NCBI GenBank assembly: GCA_023391185.1
Contig: JAEWBI010000051.1
Location: 1-18,530 of the forward strand
Reading direction: 5' to 3'
DNA from: Bacillota bacterium
Lineage (GTDB): Bacteria > Bacillota_I > Bacilli_A > RF39 > UBA660
Length of the DNA stretch: 18,530 bases
In this document: positions 1-6,315 of the stretch, one piece after another
Position numbering within the stretch: position 1 is the first letter of the stretch
How the letters are laid out: each line of letters starts with the position of its first letter
Program-made: the position numbers and the translations under genes
The notes under the pieces: model-generated
What the model was told of the DNA's origin: nothing
Databases searched by the model: none
Seen by the model: the letters and a program-made list of their open reading frames with translations, nothing else

Positions 1-528
1 AAAAAGATTAAAGAATTATCAAAAGGTAATCAACAAAAAATTCAGTTTATAACTGCAATTATTCATAAACCAAAATTAGTAATTCTTGATGAACCATTCT
101 CAGGCCTTGATCCATTCAATGTTGAACTATTTAAGAATCAAATTGAAGAAATGGCTAAAAGCGGTAGTATGATAATTTTCTCATCACATCGTATGGAACA
201 TGTTGAATTATTTTGTAAAAAATTAGTTATTCTAATGCGTGGCAAATCTGTTTTAGAGGGATATTTAAAAGATATTAAAGAAGCATATCGTAAGAAAAAC
301 ATTATGATTAAAGGTAATGTTGATATAGAAGAAATTGAAAAAGTAAAAGGTGTTGTTAGTGTAACTAAAGGCGCTGAAGAAATCGAAGTTAAAATCGAAT
401 CTAACGATATAGCAAATGATGTATTTAAAGTTGTATCTAAGTCAAAAGAGATTACTAAATATGCAGTTGAAGAACCATCCTTAAATGAAATATTCGTAAC
501 AAAGGTAGGTGAAAGTTATGAAAAATAA
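1..528 (+). CDS. ABC transporter ATP-binding protein, NatA-like (5' end outside window)
   Basis: This is the C-terminal 175 residues of an ABC ATPase whose start lies upstream of the window. It is open in frame from base 1. Visible motifs in order are the signature loop LSKGNQQK (residues 6-13 of the visible part), a Walker B with D-loop (LVILDEPFSGLDP), and the switch histidine in FSSH. The Walker A is off the window. After the ATPase core come about 100 residues of the C-terminal extension found in NatA/YhaQ-type exporters, ending in EPSLNEIFVTKV, a typical tail of such proteins. The following gene is a NatB-like permease that starts before this gene ends, so the two very probably form one exporter. 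The substrate (Na+, drug, lipid or peptide) cannot be told from sequence. Stop is TAA at 526-528. Confidence 0.93.
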   Translation, partial: KKIKELSKGNQQKIQFITAIIHKPKLVILDEPFSGLDPFNVELFKNQIEEMAKSGSMIIFSSHRMEHVELFCKKLVILMRGKSVLEGYLKDIKEAYRKKNIMIKGNVDIEEIEKVKGVVSVTKGAEEIEVKIESNDIANDVFKVVSKSKEITKYAVEEPSLNEIFVTKVGESYEK

Positions 529-1834
529 ATTAAAATTTTTGATAGGTAATAGTTTAGGTCGAAAAGTTAAAACTAAATGGTTTAAAATTGTCAATGTTCT
601 TTTAGCTTTAGCTATAGTTGCTATTTGTAATATTGATAGTATTATTAGTTTCTTTGGTGGTGACTTTGACGAGAAACAAAAGATTTATGTAATTGATAAT
701 ACTGGAGTAGCATTTGATTCATTTAAAGAGCAAATGATGCTTACAACCTCAAGTGAAACAGAGGAAGATTTAGATTATGAAATAACTCTTTATGAAGAAG
801 ATGAAGATTCTGCTAAAGAAATGGTTAGTGAAAACAAAAGAGATTTAGTAGTTGTTTTTGATAATGATGAGCAAAAGGTTTTAGCAGTTAAATTAATTTC
901 ACAAGAATATATTGATATTTTAGATAATCAATATTTAAGTAATTCAATATATAATACAAAAGTAATGCTTGCTATAGCAAAATCAAATATTTCAGCTGCA
1001 GAACTTGCTAATATTTATTCTACTGTTGATGTTGAAAGAGTAATATTAGATGAAACTAAGAACACTGAAGATGAAAGTATGGAAGTTATTATGTCTACAG
1101 TATTTCCTGTAGTTATATTGCCATTCTTTATGCTTGTAATATTCTTAGTACAAATGATTGGTGCTGAAGTTAATGAAGAAAAAACTACACGTGGTATGGA
1201 AATAATTATATCAAGTGTTTCTCCAGCAACTCATTTCTTTTCAAAAATAGTTGCAAGTAATTTATTTGTAATAATTCAAGGAACACTATTATTTTGTTTT
1301 GGTGCAGCTGGTTTACTAATTAGAAAACTAGTTGGTGGAGACATAATATCTGGTGGTGTATATAGTTCAATAACTGATATGCTTAGTAAAGCACTAGATA
1401 CTGCTTTTGTAGATAAACTAGTTTATATAATTCCATTAACATTAGTATTAATGTTATTAACATTCTTAGCTTATTCTCTATTAGCTGGAGTACTTGCTAG
1501 TATGACAACTAATATTGAAGACTTTCAACAAGTTCAAACTCCAATTATGTTAGTACTTTTAGTAGGTTATTATTTAGCTATGTTAGCTGGTACATTCAAT
1601 GGAGCAATATTTATTAAAGTATTATCTTTTGTACCATTTATATCCGCTATACTAGCACCATCATTATTGGTGTTAGGACAAATTGGAATAATAGATGTAG
1701 TTATATCAATAATAATTATGATAGGTACAATTTACTTACTAATTAAATATGGACTTAAAATATATAAAGTTGGTATTTTAAATTATTCTTCTAATAAATT
1801 ATGGAAGAAAATGTTTAAAGCTATGAAAAACTAA
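518..1834 (+). CDS. ABC transporter permease, NatB/YhaP-like
   Basis: Membrane subunit of the exporter energised by the preceding ATPase. I place the start at ATG 518 (438 aa), which has AGGTG at 507-511 six bases upstream; a GTG at 509 is in frame but poorly spaced from any Shine-Dalgarno. The start overlaps the ATPase end by 11 bases, indicating translational coupling. One N-terminal transmembrane segment (about residues 19-42) is followed by a large acidic extracytoplasmic domain (about 45-190) and then five to six C-terminal transmembrane segments. The conserved ABC-2 permease stretch EEKTTRGMEIIISSVSP follows the first segment of the C-terminal group, as in NatB/COG1668. A hairpin terminator sits 13 bases after the stop. 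Substrate unknown. Confidence 0.88.
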   Translation: MKNKLKFLIGNSLGRKVKTKWFKIVNVLLALAIVAICNIDSIISFFGGDFDEKQKIYVIDNTGVAFDSFKEQMMLTTSSETEEDLDYEITLYEEDEDSAKEMVSENKRDLVVVFDNDEQKVLAVKLISQEYIDILDNQYLSNSIYNTKVMLAIAKSNISAAELANIYSTVDVERVILDETKNTEDESMEVIMSTVFPVVILPFFMLVIFLVQMIGAEVNEEKTTRGMEIIISSVSPATHFFSKIVASNLFVIIQGTLLFCFGAAGLLIRKLVGGDIISGGVYSSITDMLSKALDTAFVDKLVYIIPLTLVLMLLTFLAYSLLAGVLASMTTNIEDFQQVQTPIMLVLLVGYYLAMLAGTFNGAIFIKVLSFVPFISAILAPSLLVLGQIGIIDVVISIIIMIGTIYLLIKYGLKIYKVGILNYSSNKLWKKMFKAMKN

Positions 1835-1847
1835 AAATAATTTTTAT

Positions 1848-1873
1848 AAAAGGAAACAATTTTGTTTCTTTTT
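1848..1873 (+). terminator. Intrinsic terminator of the ABC exporter operon
   Basis: A stem of AGGAAACAA (1851-1859) with TTGTTTCTT (1862-1870), extended by A:T pairs on both sides, runs into a T-rich tract. It lies 14 bases after the permease stop codon. Confidence 0.75.
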
Positions 1874-1875
1874 AT

Positions 1876-1986
1876 TATACAATTTTCCGTTAATTGTATA
1901 AAATATAGTATGATTATTTAATAGGAATTAAATAATCATATACTAACATAGCTTAAAAAAAACATCACTCTTTTCAAAAAGTGGTG
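1876..1986. other. Cluster of three inverted repeats in a gene-free gap
   Basis: The 1835-2094 gap holds, after the terminator, three hairpins: a perfect 9-bp stem TATACAATT/AATTGTATA (1876-1884, 1892-1900), a perfect 13-bp stem (1909-1921 with 1928-1940) enclosing a 6-base loop, and ACATCACT/AGTGGTGT (1962-1969, 1980-1987; one G.U). The third has an A-tract at 1955-1962, so on the minus strand it resembles a terminator with a C.A mismatch, but no minus-strand gene ends here. Role unknown; it could be a non-coding RNA, a decayed repeat element or mRNA 3' structures. Confidence 0.5.
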
Positions 1987-2056
1987 TAATTGCTTATAAA
2001 AAAAGGATTTTATATAAAAAAATATTGCTTTTTTGTATACAAGATGTAAATTATTA

Positions 2057-2065
2057 TGCTATAAT
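2057..2065 (+). promoter_or_regulatory. Extended -10 promoter of the degenerate kinase-like gene
   Basis: TGCTATAAT, an extended -10, lies 29 bases before the start codon. No good -35 is seen at 17-bp spacing. Confidence 0.6.
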
Positions 2066-2094
2066 TAACTTATAGTTATGGTAGAGGTGATAGT

Positions 2095-2694
2095 ATGGAT
2101 GAAGTATATGAAAGAAGTATATTGCTAATCGGACCAGTCAATAGTAATAATAATGCTATTGCTAGTTTACTTAGTGAAAAAACAAATATGCCTACTGTTT
2201 CGCTTGATACTGCTAGAGAAAAATACTATTGTGACTTAGATTATGATAGAGAATATGCAAATAAACTTAAAAGAGAAGGTGGCGAATTAGCTAGATATGA
2301 ATATAGTAAGCCTTTTGAGGCTCATTATATAGCTAATTTTATTTCAAACATAACAGAAGGTTCTGTAATAAAATTTGAGGCTACACAAACTGTTTATGAA
2401 CAACCAGAGTTATTTGCTAAGGTATATAATTGCATCAGTAAGTTTGCTAATGTAATATTGTTGCTGCCAGATATTGATTTACAAGATTGCTGGAAACAGA
2501 TAAATAGAACCTGTAAAATTCCAGTAGGATCTGATTTGTCCAAACTAAATTGGCATTTAGTAAGTAGTCCATGTAATAGTAATTTAGCTACATACACAGT
2601 TTATATGTGCGGTAGAGATAAAGAAGAAATAACAGATGAAATATTAGAATATGTTAATAGTAAACAAAAAGAAAGTGTTAAGCATGTTGCTTAG
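2095..2694 (+). CDS. Shikimate-kinase-like protein with degenerate P-loop
   Basis: 199 aa, ATG at 2095 with AGGTG at 2085-2089. The layout resembles shikimate kinase and related P-loop NMP-kinase-fold proteins: an opening beta strand and glycine loop (SILLIGPVN, residues 8-16), then the stretch around LLSEKTNMPTVSLD where kinases have the LLAEKL...DLD element, then a strand and substrate-loop region near SVIKFEATQTVYEQPE (the kinase equivalent is VIxxGGGxxxxPE), then VILLLPDIDLQDCWKQINR, matching the VVYLxxxxExxxxRI part. The Walker A is lost: where GxxxxGK[ST] should read G-K-S, the protein has N18-N19-N20, and the GGG motif reads EAT. It is therefore probably not an ATP-using kinase. It could be a pseudoenzyme with binding or regulatory function. 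The fold call is inference; membership could differ. Confidence 0.55.
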   Translation: MDEVYERSILLIGPVNSNNNAIASLLSEKTNMPTVSLDTAREKYYCDLDYDREYANKLKREGGELARYEYSKPFEAHYIANFISNITEGSVIKFEATQTVYEQPELFAKVYNCISKFANVILLLPDIDLQDCWKQINRTCKIPVGSDLSKLNWHLVSSPCNSNLATYTVYMCGRDKEEITDEILEYVNSKQKESVKHVA

Positions 2695-2700
2695 CACTTT
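2672..2700. terminator. Bidirectional terminator shared by two convergent genes
   Basis: A 12-bp stem (AAAGTGTTAAGC 2672-2683 with GCTTAGCACTTT 2689-2700, one G.U) has a 5-base loop. It is flanked by an A-rich tract on the left and a T tract on the right, so it can terminate both strands. Both stop codons (TAG 2692-2694 plus strand; TAA 2691-2693 minus strand) lie in its right arm. Confidence 0.85.
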
Positions 2701-3152
2701 TTATTATATTCATATTTATTTTTATCAAACCAAAGCAATAACTTTTTACTTTTTTCACTGACAACGGCATATCCAATATTATCATTATGTAAATCTCTAT
2801 AATCTTCATATGGAATCATAGCATATCCTTTAAACTCTTTTACTCGCACTTTATACTCATTTAATAATTTTTTATTATTTTCATTTATGATTACTCTCGC
2901 TTCTTTAACAGTCCAGTTTTCTATTAAATTAGCTCGTTTAAGTTCTAGGCATATACATAAAATAAGTAAAACAAGTATAAATATAGATACTATAATATTT
3001 GTAAAACTAGGGATATATGAACTAAGACCAATTGTTATACTTGCAGTAATTGTAGAAATAACCACTATAACCATTTGTAAAGTTGAAAATTTAATATCAA
3101 GGTCTTTTAATAAAATCCTTATATAATTATCATTAATATTTATTTTGAACAT
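2691..3152 (-). CDS. Small membrane protein of unknown function, two transmembrane helices
   Basis: I do not recognise the family. The start is taken as ATG 3152 (153 aa), preceded by a GGGGG tract at 3161-3165; a TTG at 3167 is in frame but would leave no Shine-Dalgarno. The protein has a cytosolic N-terminus of about 25 residues, two hydrophobic helices (about residues 25-47 and 51-73), and a charged C-terminal domain of about 75 residues (KEARVIINENNKK...IPYEDYRDLHNDN...LLLWFDKNKYEYNKKC), which positive-inside charge suggests is cytoplasmic. It resembles in layout small bacterial YcxB-like or PH-like membrane proteins, but no diagnostic motif supports either. It has its own promoter (3192-3220) and ends inside the terminator shared with the opposing gene. 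Stop codons of the two convergent genes overlap by four bases. Confidence 0.7.
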   Translation of the reverse strand: MFKININDNYIRILLKDLDIKFSTLQMVIVVISTITASITIGLSSYIPSFTNIIVSIFILVLLILCICLELKRANLIENWTVKEARVIINENNKKLLNEYKVRVKEFKGYAMIPYEDYRDLHNDNIGYAVVSEKSKKLLLWFDKNKYEYNKKC

Positions 3153-3191
3153 ATTTTTAACCCCCAAACATTTTATATTAAATCTTTATTA

Positions 3192-3220
3192 ATTATATCA
3201 TAATCATATATCTATTCCAA
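3192..3220 (-). promoter_or_regulatory. Sigma-A type promoter of the two-helix membrane protein
   Basis: Read on the minus strand: -35 TTGGAA (3215-3220), 17-bp spacer, -10 TATAAT (3192-3197), preceded by TGA giving an extended -10. The start codon is 40 bases downstream. Confidence 0.75.
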
Positions 3221-3225
3221 TGCAT

Positions 3226-3271
3226 AAAAAAATATAGTGTGTAAACTATTGTTTACTTTTAAACTATATTT
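3226..3271 (-). terminator. Terminator of the YfbR-like gene
   Basis: Nested stems read on the minus strand: AAATATAGT (3263-3271) with ACTATATTT (3230-3238), enclosing GTAAAC/GTTTAC (3251-3256, 3241-3246), followed by a U tract. It lies 17 bases after the stop codon. Confidence 0.8.
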
Positions 3272-3287
3272 TATAACTTATAATTTA

Positions 3288-3935
3288 TTATATTGTTTTG
3301 TGATTGCGAACATATACAAGAGTTTTAGCAAAAACTTCATCATCTTCATATAAGCTTTTATCATATTCGTGCCATACATCAGCAACAGTTTCAGCACCAG
3401 CATCTATTATTTGTTGGAATGTTTTTTTTCTTAAGGCAATATTATTTGCTTGATCTTCCCATCTTATGAAACCTTTATCATCATAAATTTTGGCTTGAAT
3501 ATCAGCTTCAAGTTTATCACAGTGATATGCAAATAACGCTTCTTTAGTTTTTTTTGAATCAAATTCTAGTATAAGATTAATAAGTTCCTCTTTCTTTACT
3601 AGATCACCAATTACGGTAAGAATAGCCTTATGTCCTTCGATTAATTTTTGTTCTTTAGTAACATTATCGTAAGGAGTAATATCACCAATTATAACTTCTT
3701 CTAGTTCATGAATAACTAGCATTTTCATTACCTTGTTGATGTCAATTTCGTATTTAAACTCTGAATCTAGACCTATTGCTAAAATACACGTTCCATAAAC
3801 ATGTTCAGCTATACTTTCTAATCTTTCACTACTTACATTCCAGTGTTTATTATCCCAAACACTTCTTATTTTATATTTTAAAGTATTAGCAAGCAAATAA
3901 AACCTCATTGCATTTTCTATTCTTTTTTCATCCAT
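3288..3935 (-). CDS. HD-domain phosphohydrolase, YfbR/HDDC2-like (5'-deoxynucleotidase family)
   Basis: 215 aa, ATG at 3935 with GGAGG at 3946-3950 (10-base spacer). The YfbR/HDDC2 layout is clear: an N-terminal RFYLLANTLKYKIR helix, SIAEHVYG with ligand His45, IHELEE with His76, then GDITPYD with Asp85, and CDKLEADIQAK with Asp140. Family members are metal-dependent nucleotidases that remove the 5' phosphate from deoxynucleoside monophosphates. The metal-binding HD doublet reads H76-E77 instead of H-D; Glu80 and Asp85 align with the catalytic acid positions of YfbR. The Glu swap may be a normal variant of a Bacillota subfamily, so activity is plausible but substrate is unproven. Single-gene transcript with its own promoter and terminator. 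A nucleotide-pool role would fit with pyrG and the deoxyribosyltransferase-like gene nearby, though they are not in one operon. Confidence 0.85.
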   Translation of the reverse strand: MDEKRIENAMRFYLLANTLKYKIRSVWDNKHWNVSSERLESIAEHVYGTCILAIGLDSEFKYEIDINKVMKMLVIHELEEVIIGDITPYDNVTKEQKLIEGHKAILTVIGDLVKKEELINLILEFDSKKTKEALFAYHCDKLEADIQAKIYDDKGFIRWEDQANNIALRKKTFQQIIDAGAETVADVWHEYDKSLYEDDEVFAKTLVYVRNHKTI

Positions 3936-3959
3936 CTTATAAAACCCTCCGACAATTTT

Positions 3960-3987
3960 ATTATACTATGAATTTACAAATAATCAA
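3960..3987 (-). promoter_or_regulatory. Promoter of the YfbR-like gene
   Basis: Read on the minus strand: -35 TTGATT (3982-3987), 16-bp spacer, -10 TATAAT (3960-3965). The start codon is 24 bases downstream of the -10. Confidence 0.55.
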
Positions 3988-4054
3988 TAATATATATAAT
4001 GCATAAATTTTTTATTATTAGGTAATCATAAAATATCATTATATATGACCGATA

Positions 4055-4105
4055 AAATAGTTTTTATAAGTTAACTATTTCATTTTATATAAATTGTGTT
4101 ATAAT
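4055..4105 (+). promoter_or_regulatory. Promoter of the SGNH operon with an upstream inverted repeat
   Basis: TGTTATAAT (4097-4105) is an extended -10, 20 bases before ATG 4126. A perfect 8-bp inverted repeat AAATAGTT/AACTATTT (4055-4062, 4073-4080) sits immediately upstream where the -35 would be, a typical position for a repressor or activator site; no regulator is identified. Confidence 0.55.
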
Positions 4106-4125
4106 AACTTAAAAACGGAGGATTT

Positions 4126-4809
4126 ATGTTAAAAAAGAAGATAAAATTTGAATTTAATTATTGGATTTATGTACTAGGAGCTGCATTATTAGTATCTATA
4201 GTATGTAATTTAATATCTCTTTCTCCTGAGAAAAAAGAAGAAGTTAAGTTTGTTACTGATCAAAATATAGTTTTTTTTGGAGATTCAATTACCGAGGCTT
4301 ACAAAGTAGAAGAGTTCTTTCCCGATACATTTGTTGTCAATAGTGGTATTGGCGGAAATAGAACAAAACAATTACTTGATAGAATTAAGCAAGATGTTTA
4401 TTCTTATAATCCATCTAAAGTATTTATTCTTATAGGAATAAATGATTTAAATGGAGGTGTTTCTGAGAAAGAAATATTAGATAATATTCAAAAGGTTATA
4501 AACGGAATTAAAATAAACAGAAAGTACGCTAATATATATATAGAATCCATTTATCCTATTAATAGGGATATGTTTAATAAAGTTAAATTTCCTTTTAATG
4601 GTGATATAACTAATGATAAAATAAAAGAGATAAATATAAAGATAAAGGATATATGTAAAGAAAATGATGTTACTTACATAAATGTTTATGATTCTTTACT
4701 TGATGATGGCGGAAATTTAAAAGAAGCATATACAAAAGAAGGCTTACATCTAACTGATCTAGGTTATTTCAAGGTTACAAAAGTACTAGAGGATTACATC
4801 GAAGAATAA
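4126..4809 (+). CDS. Membrane-anchored SGNH/GDSL-family esterase
   Basis: 227 aa, ATG at 4126 with GGAGG at 4117-4121. One transmembrane helix near the N-terminus (about residues 13-33) after a lysine-rich start makes an uncleaved anchor, leaving the catalytic domain outside the cell. SGNH blocks are all visible: GDSIT with nucleophile Ser54, NSGIGGN with Gly74 (oxyanion hole), GIND with Asn106, and EGLHLTDLGY with His208. Typical relatives have DGLHL; here the acid three residues before His is Glu205, a conservative change that may keep a weaker catalytic relay. Family members deacylate sugars, peptidoglycan or lipids (PAF-acetylhydrolase-like or O-acetylesterases); substrate unknown. It is first in a two-gene operon with the deoxyribosyltransferase-like gene, 23 bases upstream. 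Confidence 0.88.
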   Translation: MLKKKIKFEFNYWIYVLGAALLVSIVCNLISLSPEKKEEVKFVTDQNIVFFGDSITEAYKVEEFFPDTFVVNSGIGGNRTKQLLDRIKQDVYSYNPSKVFILIGINDLNGGVSEKEILDNIQKVINGIKINRKYANIYIESIYPINRDMFNKVKFPFNGDITNDKIKEINIKIKDICKENDVTYINVYDSLLDDGGNLKEAYTKEGLHLTDLGYFKVTKVLEDYIEE

Positions 4810-4832
4810 ATTAATAGGGAGAGAATATATAA

Positions 4833-5321
4833 ATGATTGAATTTAATAATGATTTAATCTCTAAAATTGTAATAATAGGCTCATATAGGAAGAATTTTGA
4901 TGAGATTATCTCTACTAGAAGAAAGTTTATTGATGCAGGATTAGATGTTTTATCTCCTATAAGCGATGAAATAGAAAATTCTGATTCTGGTTTCATTATA
5001 TTAAAAGGTGATGAAAGTAGCTCGCCATCTGAATTACAAAATATAGTATTTAATAAAATAGAGCAAGCAGACTTATTATATGTTTGTAATAATAATAAAT
5101 ATATTGGTTTTTTAACTGCAGTTGAAATAGGTTATGCTATAAGAAATGCCCATTTAATATATTTTTCTAATGATACGGATGAAGCAGTTATGAAAGAACT
5201 AGTAAATGGTAGAATAATATCAGTTGATGACTTAATAGACGAAATAAAAGAATATAATTATAATGCTTTAAATTTAAGTCAAGAGAAAATATTTAAAATA
5301 AAAAAGTTAACTAAAATGTAA
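4833..5321 (+). CDS. Nucleoside 2-deoxyribosyltransferase-like protein
   Basis: 162 aa, ATG at 4833 with AGGGAG nine bases or so upstream. The fold signature is that of the nucleoside 2-deoxyribosyltransferase superfamily: an opening strand and loop KIVIIGSYRKNF (residues 11-22), a middle loop ending in GDES (59-62), then EQADLLYVCNNN with Asp80 and a final TAVEIGYA whose Glu98 matches the catalytic nucleophile that takes the deoxyribosyl group. Classic members move deoxyribose between bases; many relatives hydrolyse nucleosides or nucleotides instead. The last 60 residues are a charged, less conserved tail. No signal peptide, so cytoplasmic. It shares a transcript with the SGNH esterase and ends at a strong terminator. 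Exact activity is not settled by sequence. Confidence 0.72.
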   Translation: MIEFNNDLISKIVIIGSYRKNFDEIISTRRKFIDAGLDVLSPISDEIENSDSGFIILKGDESSSPSELQNIVFNKIEQADLLYVCNNNKYIGFLTAVEIGYAIRNAHLIYFSNDTDEAVMKELVNGRIISVDDLIDEIKEYNYNALNLSQEKIFKIKKLTKM

Positions 5322-5350
5322 CTGATGAAGAAAAATTCATCAGTTTTTTT
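5320..5350 (+). terminator. Terminator of the SGNH/deoxyribosyltransferase-like operon
   Basis: A perfect 10-bp stem AACTGATGAA/TTCATCAGTT (5320-5329, 5336-5345) with a 6-base loop is followed by a T run to 5350. It overlaps the last base or two of the stop codon. Confidence 0.95.
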
Positions 5351-5356
5351 AAATAA

Positions 5357-5414
5357 AAAACAACTTCTAGAAAGAAATTGTTTTATAAAATATTCAAGTA
5401 ATTAAAACTTGAAT
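5357..5414 (-). terminator. Tandem hairpins downstream of tRNA-Arg
   Basis: Read on the minus strand, ATTCAAGT/ACTTGAAT (5407-5414, 5392-5399; 7-base loop) is followed by ATTTTAT. A second stem AAAACAA/TTGTTTT (5378-5384 with 5357-5363) is followed by TTATTT. Either could end the tRNA transcript. Confidence 0.65.
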
Positions 5415-5424
5415 GTATTTTTTA

Positions 5425-5500
5425 TGGTGTCCCTGGTAGGACTCGAACCTGCATCTATCCCTTAGGAGGGGATTACTCTATCCTGCTGAGCTACGGGGAC
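5425..5500 (-). tRNA. tRNA-Arg (anticodon CCU)
   Basis: 76 bases with CCA encoded. Acceptor, D arm (GCTC/GAGT with G18-G19), anticodon stem ATCCC/GGGAT around loop CTCCTAA, and TTCGAGT T-loop fold into a cloverleaf. The anticodon CCU reads AGG. Two C.A mismatches break otherwise regular stems: C6-A67 in the acceptor and C50-A64 in the T stem. The variable loop is only four bases. The gene is transcribed toward the end of the SGNH operon and has its own extended -10 (TGTTAAAAT) at 5509-5517. Confidence 0.93.
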
Positions 5501-5508
5501 ATAACTAT

Positions 5509-5517
5509 ATTTTAACA
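5509..5517 (-). promoter_or_regulatory. Extended -10 of tRNA-Arg
   Basis: Read on the minus strand: TGTTAAAAT, eight bases before the mature tRNA 5' end. No clear -35. Confidence 0.5.
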
Positions 5518-5536
5518 TAGTTTTATATTATTTTAA

Positions 5537-5568
5537 ATAAAAAAATTATATTAAGTAAATTTTAATAT
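5537..5568 (-). terminator. Terminator of the DedA gene
   Basis: On the minus strand, ATATTAA/TTAATAT (5562-5568, 5548-5554) is followed by AATTTTTTT. The stop codon lies in the stem. T-rich sequence on the other side makes it potentially bidirectional. Confidence 0.7.
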
Positions 5569-6193
5569 TTTTTTATTTTACTATTTATGAATGTCAATAT
5601 AATAGGAATTATTGATATAACTACTATCGCTATTATTATCATGCTGAAATTTTCTTTGACGAAATATATATTTCCAAAGAAGAAACCAAGCCCATACATA
5701 AGTGAAATCCACAAAACTCCACCAATTACGTTATATAGCAAAAAAGTTTTATAATTCATTTCACTAATTCCTGCTACAAATGGTGCAAATGTTCTAATAA
5801 TTGGAACAAAACGCGCTATTGTTATGGCGCTTTCACCATGTTTTTTAAAAAATGTATGTGTTTTATCAATATACTCCATTTTTATAAAACGAATCTTTTT
5901 TTTCTGTCTAATTTTTTCTCCTAGAAAGCGACCTACACTATAATTAGCTGAATCTCCAAGTATAGCGGCTAAATATAATAAAATTAATGTTAATAGAGGA
6001 TTTATTGCGCCTGTTTTAGCTATTATTGCCCCAGCTGCAAATAGAAAAGAATCTCCTGGTAAAAAAGGTAGTATAACTACGCCTGTCTCAATGAATATAA
6101 CTGCAAATAAAAATAAATAAGTAAGAATAGGTAGTTTTCTATAATTATCTCTATATATTTATCAATATGTAAAAAATAATCAAGTAATGCCAT
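5562..6193 (-). pseudogene. DedA-family membrane protein, interrupted by a one-base frameshift
   Basis: DedA proteins are multi-pass inner-membrane proteins, some of which act as undecaprenyl-phosphate or phospholipid flippases. Reading starts at ATG 6193 behind GAGGTG (5-base spacer) and gives MALLDYFLHIDKYIEIIIENY in one frame. The next frame continues ILTYLFLFAVIFIETG, PFLPGDSFLFAAG, GDSANYSVGRFLGEK, then ARFVPIIRTFAPFVAGISEM and NVIGGVLWISLMYG, all DedA landmarks. The switch is at about 6128-6133, where one base appears missing after a TAC codon (for example CCC reduced to CC). Repaired length would be 210 aa, normal for the family. In the downstream frame a stop at 6159-6161 closes the way upstream. 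No slippery heptamer is visible, so programmed frameshifting is unlikely; a real mutation or a sequencing error remain. Confidence 0.85.
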
Positions 6194-6269
6194 AATTCAC
6201 CTCTATTAATTTATATGCTTAAACCTTTTAATATATTGATAAACTAATAAATAGAAGTAGATTATTGCA

Positions 6270-6297
6270 AAAATAAAACTAGTATATAACTAGTTTT
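6270..6297 (-). terminator. Terminator of the small HD-domain gene
   Basis: A perfect 9-bp stem AAAACTAGT/ACTAGTTTT (6289-6297, 6275-6283) with a 5-base loop is followed on the minus strand by ATTTTTG. It lies 19 bases after the stop and separates this gene from dedA. Confidence 0.8.
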
Positions 6298-6315
6298 AAA
6301 TTTAATGTTATTAAA

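Noticed and set aside
1955..1990. Minus-strand intrinsic terminator without a gene
   Set aside because: The hairpin has a C.A mismatch when read on the minus strand and no minus-strand gene ends to its right, so it is kept only as part of the hairpin cluster.
2887..3126. Plus-strand open frame opposite the two-helix membrane protein
   Set aside because: The minus-strand gene has promoter, start and terminator; this frame has none.
5325..5520. Integration site at the tRNA-Arg gene
   Set aside because: No repeat of the tRNA 3' end and no integrase are visible in the window.
6120..6165. Programmed ribosomal frameshift in dedA
   Set aside because: No slippery heptamer, and the two parts need one base added rather than a shift at a known site.
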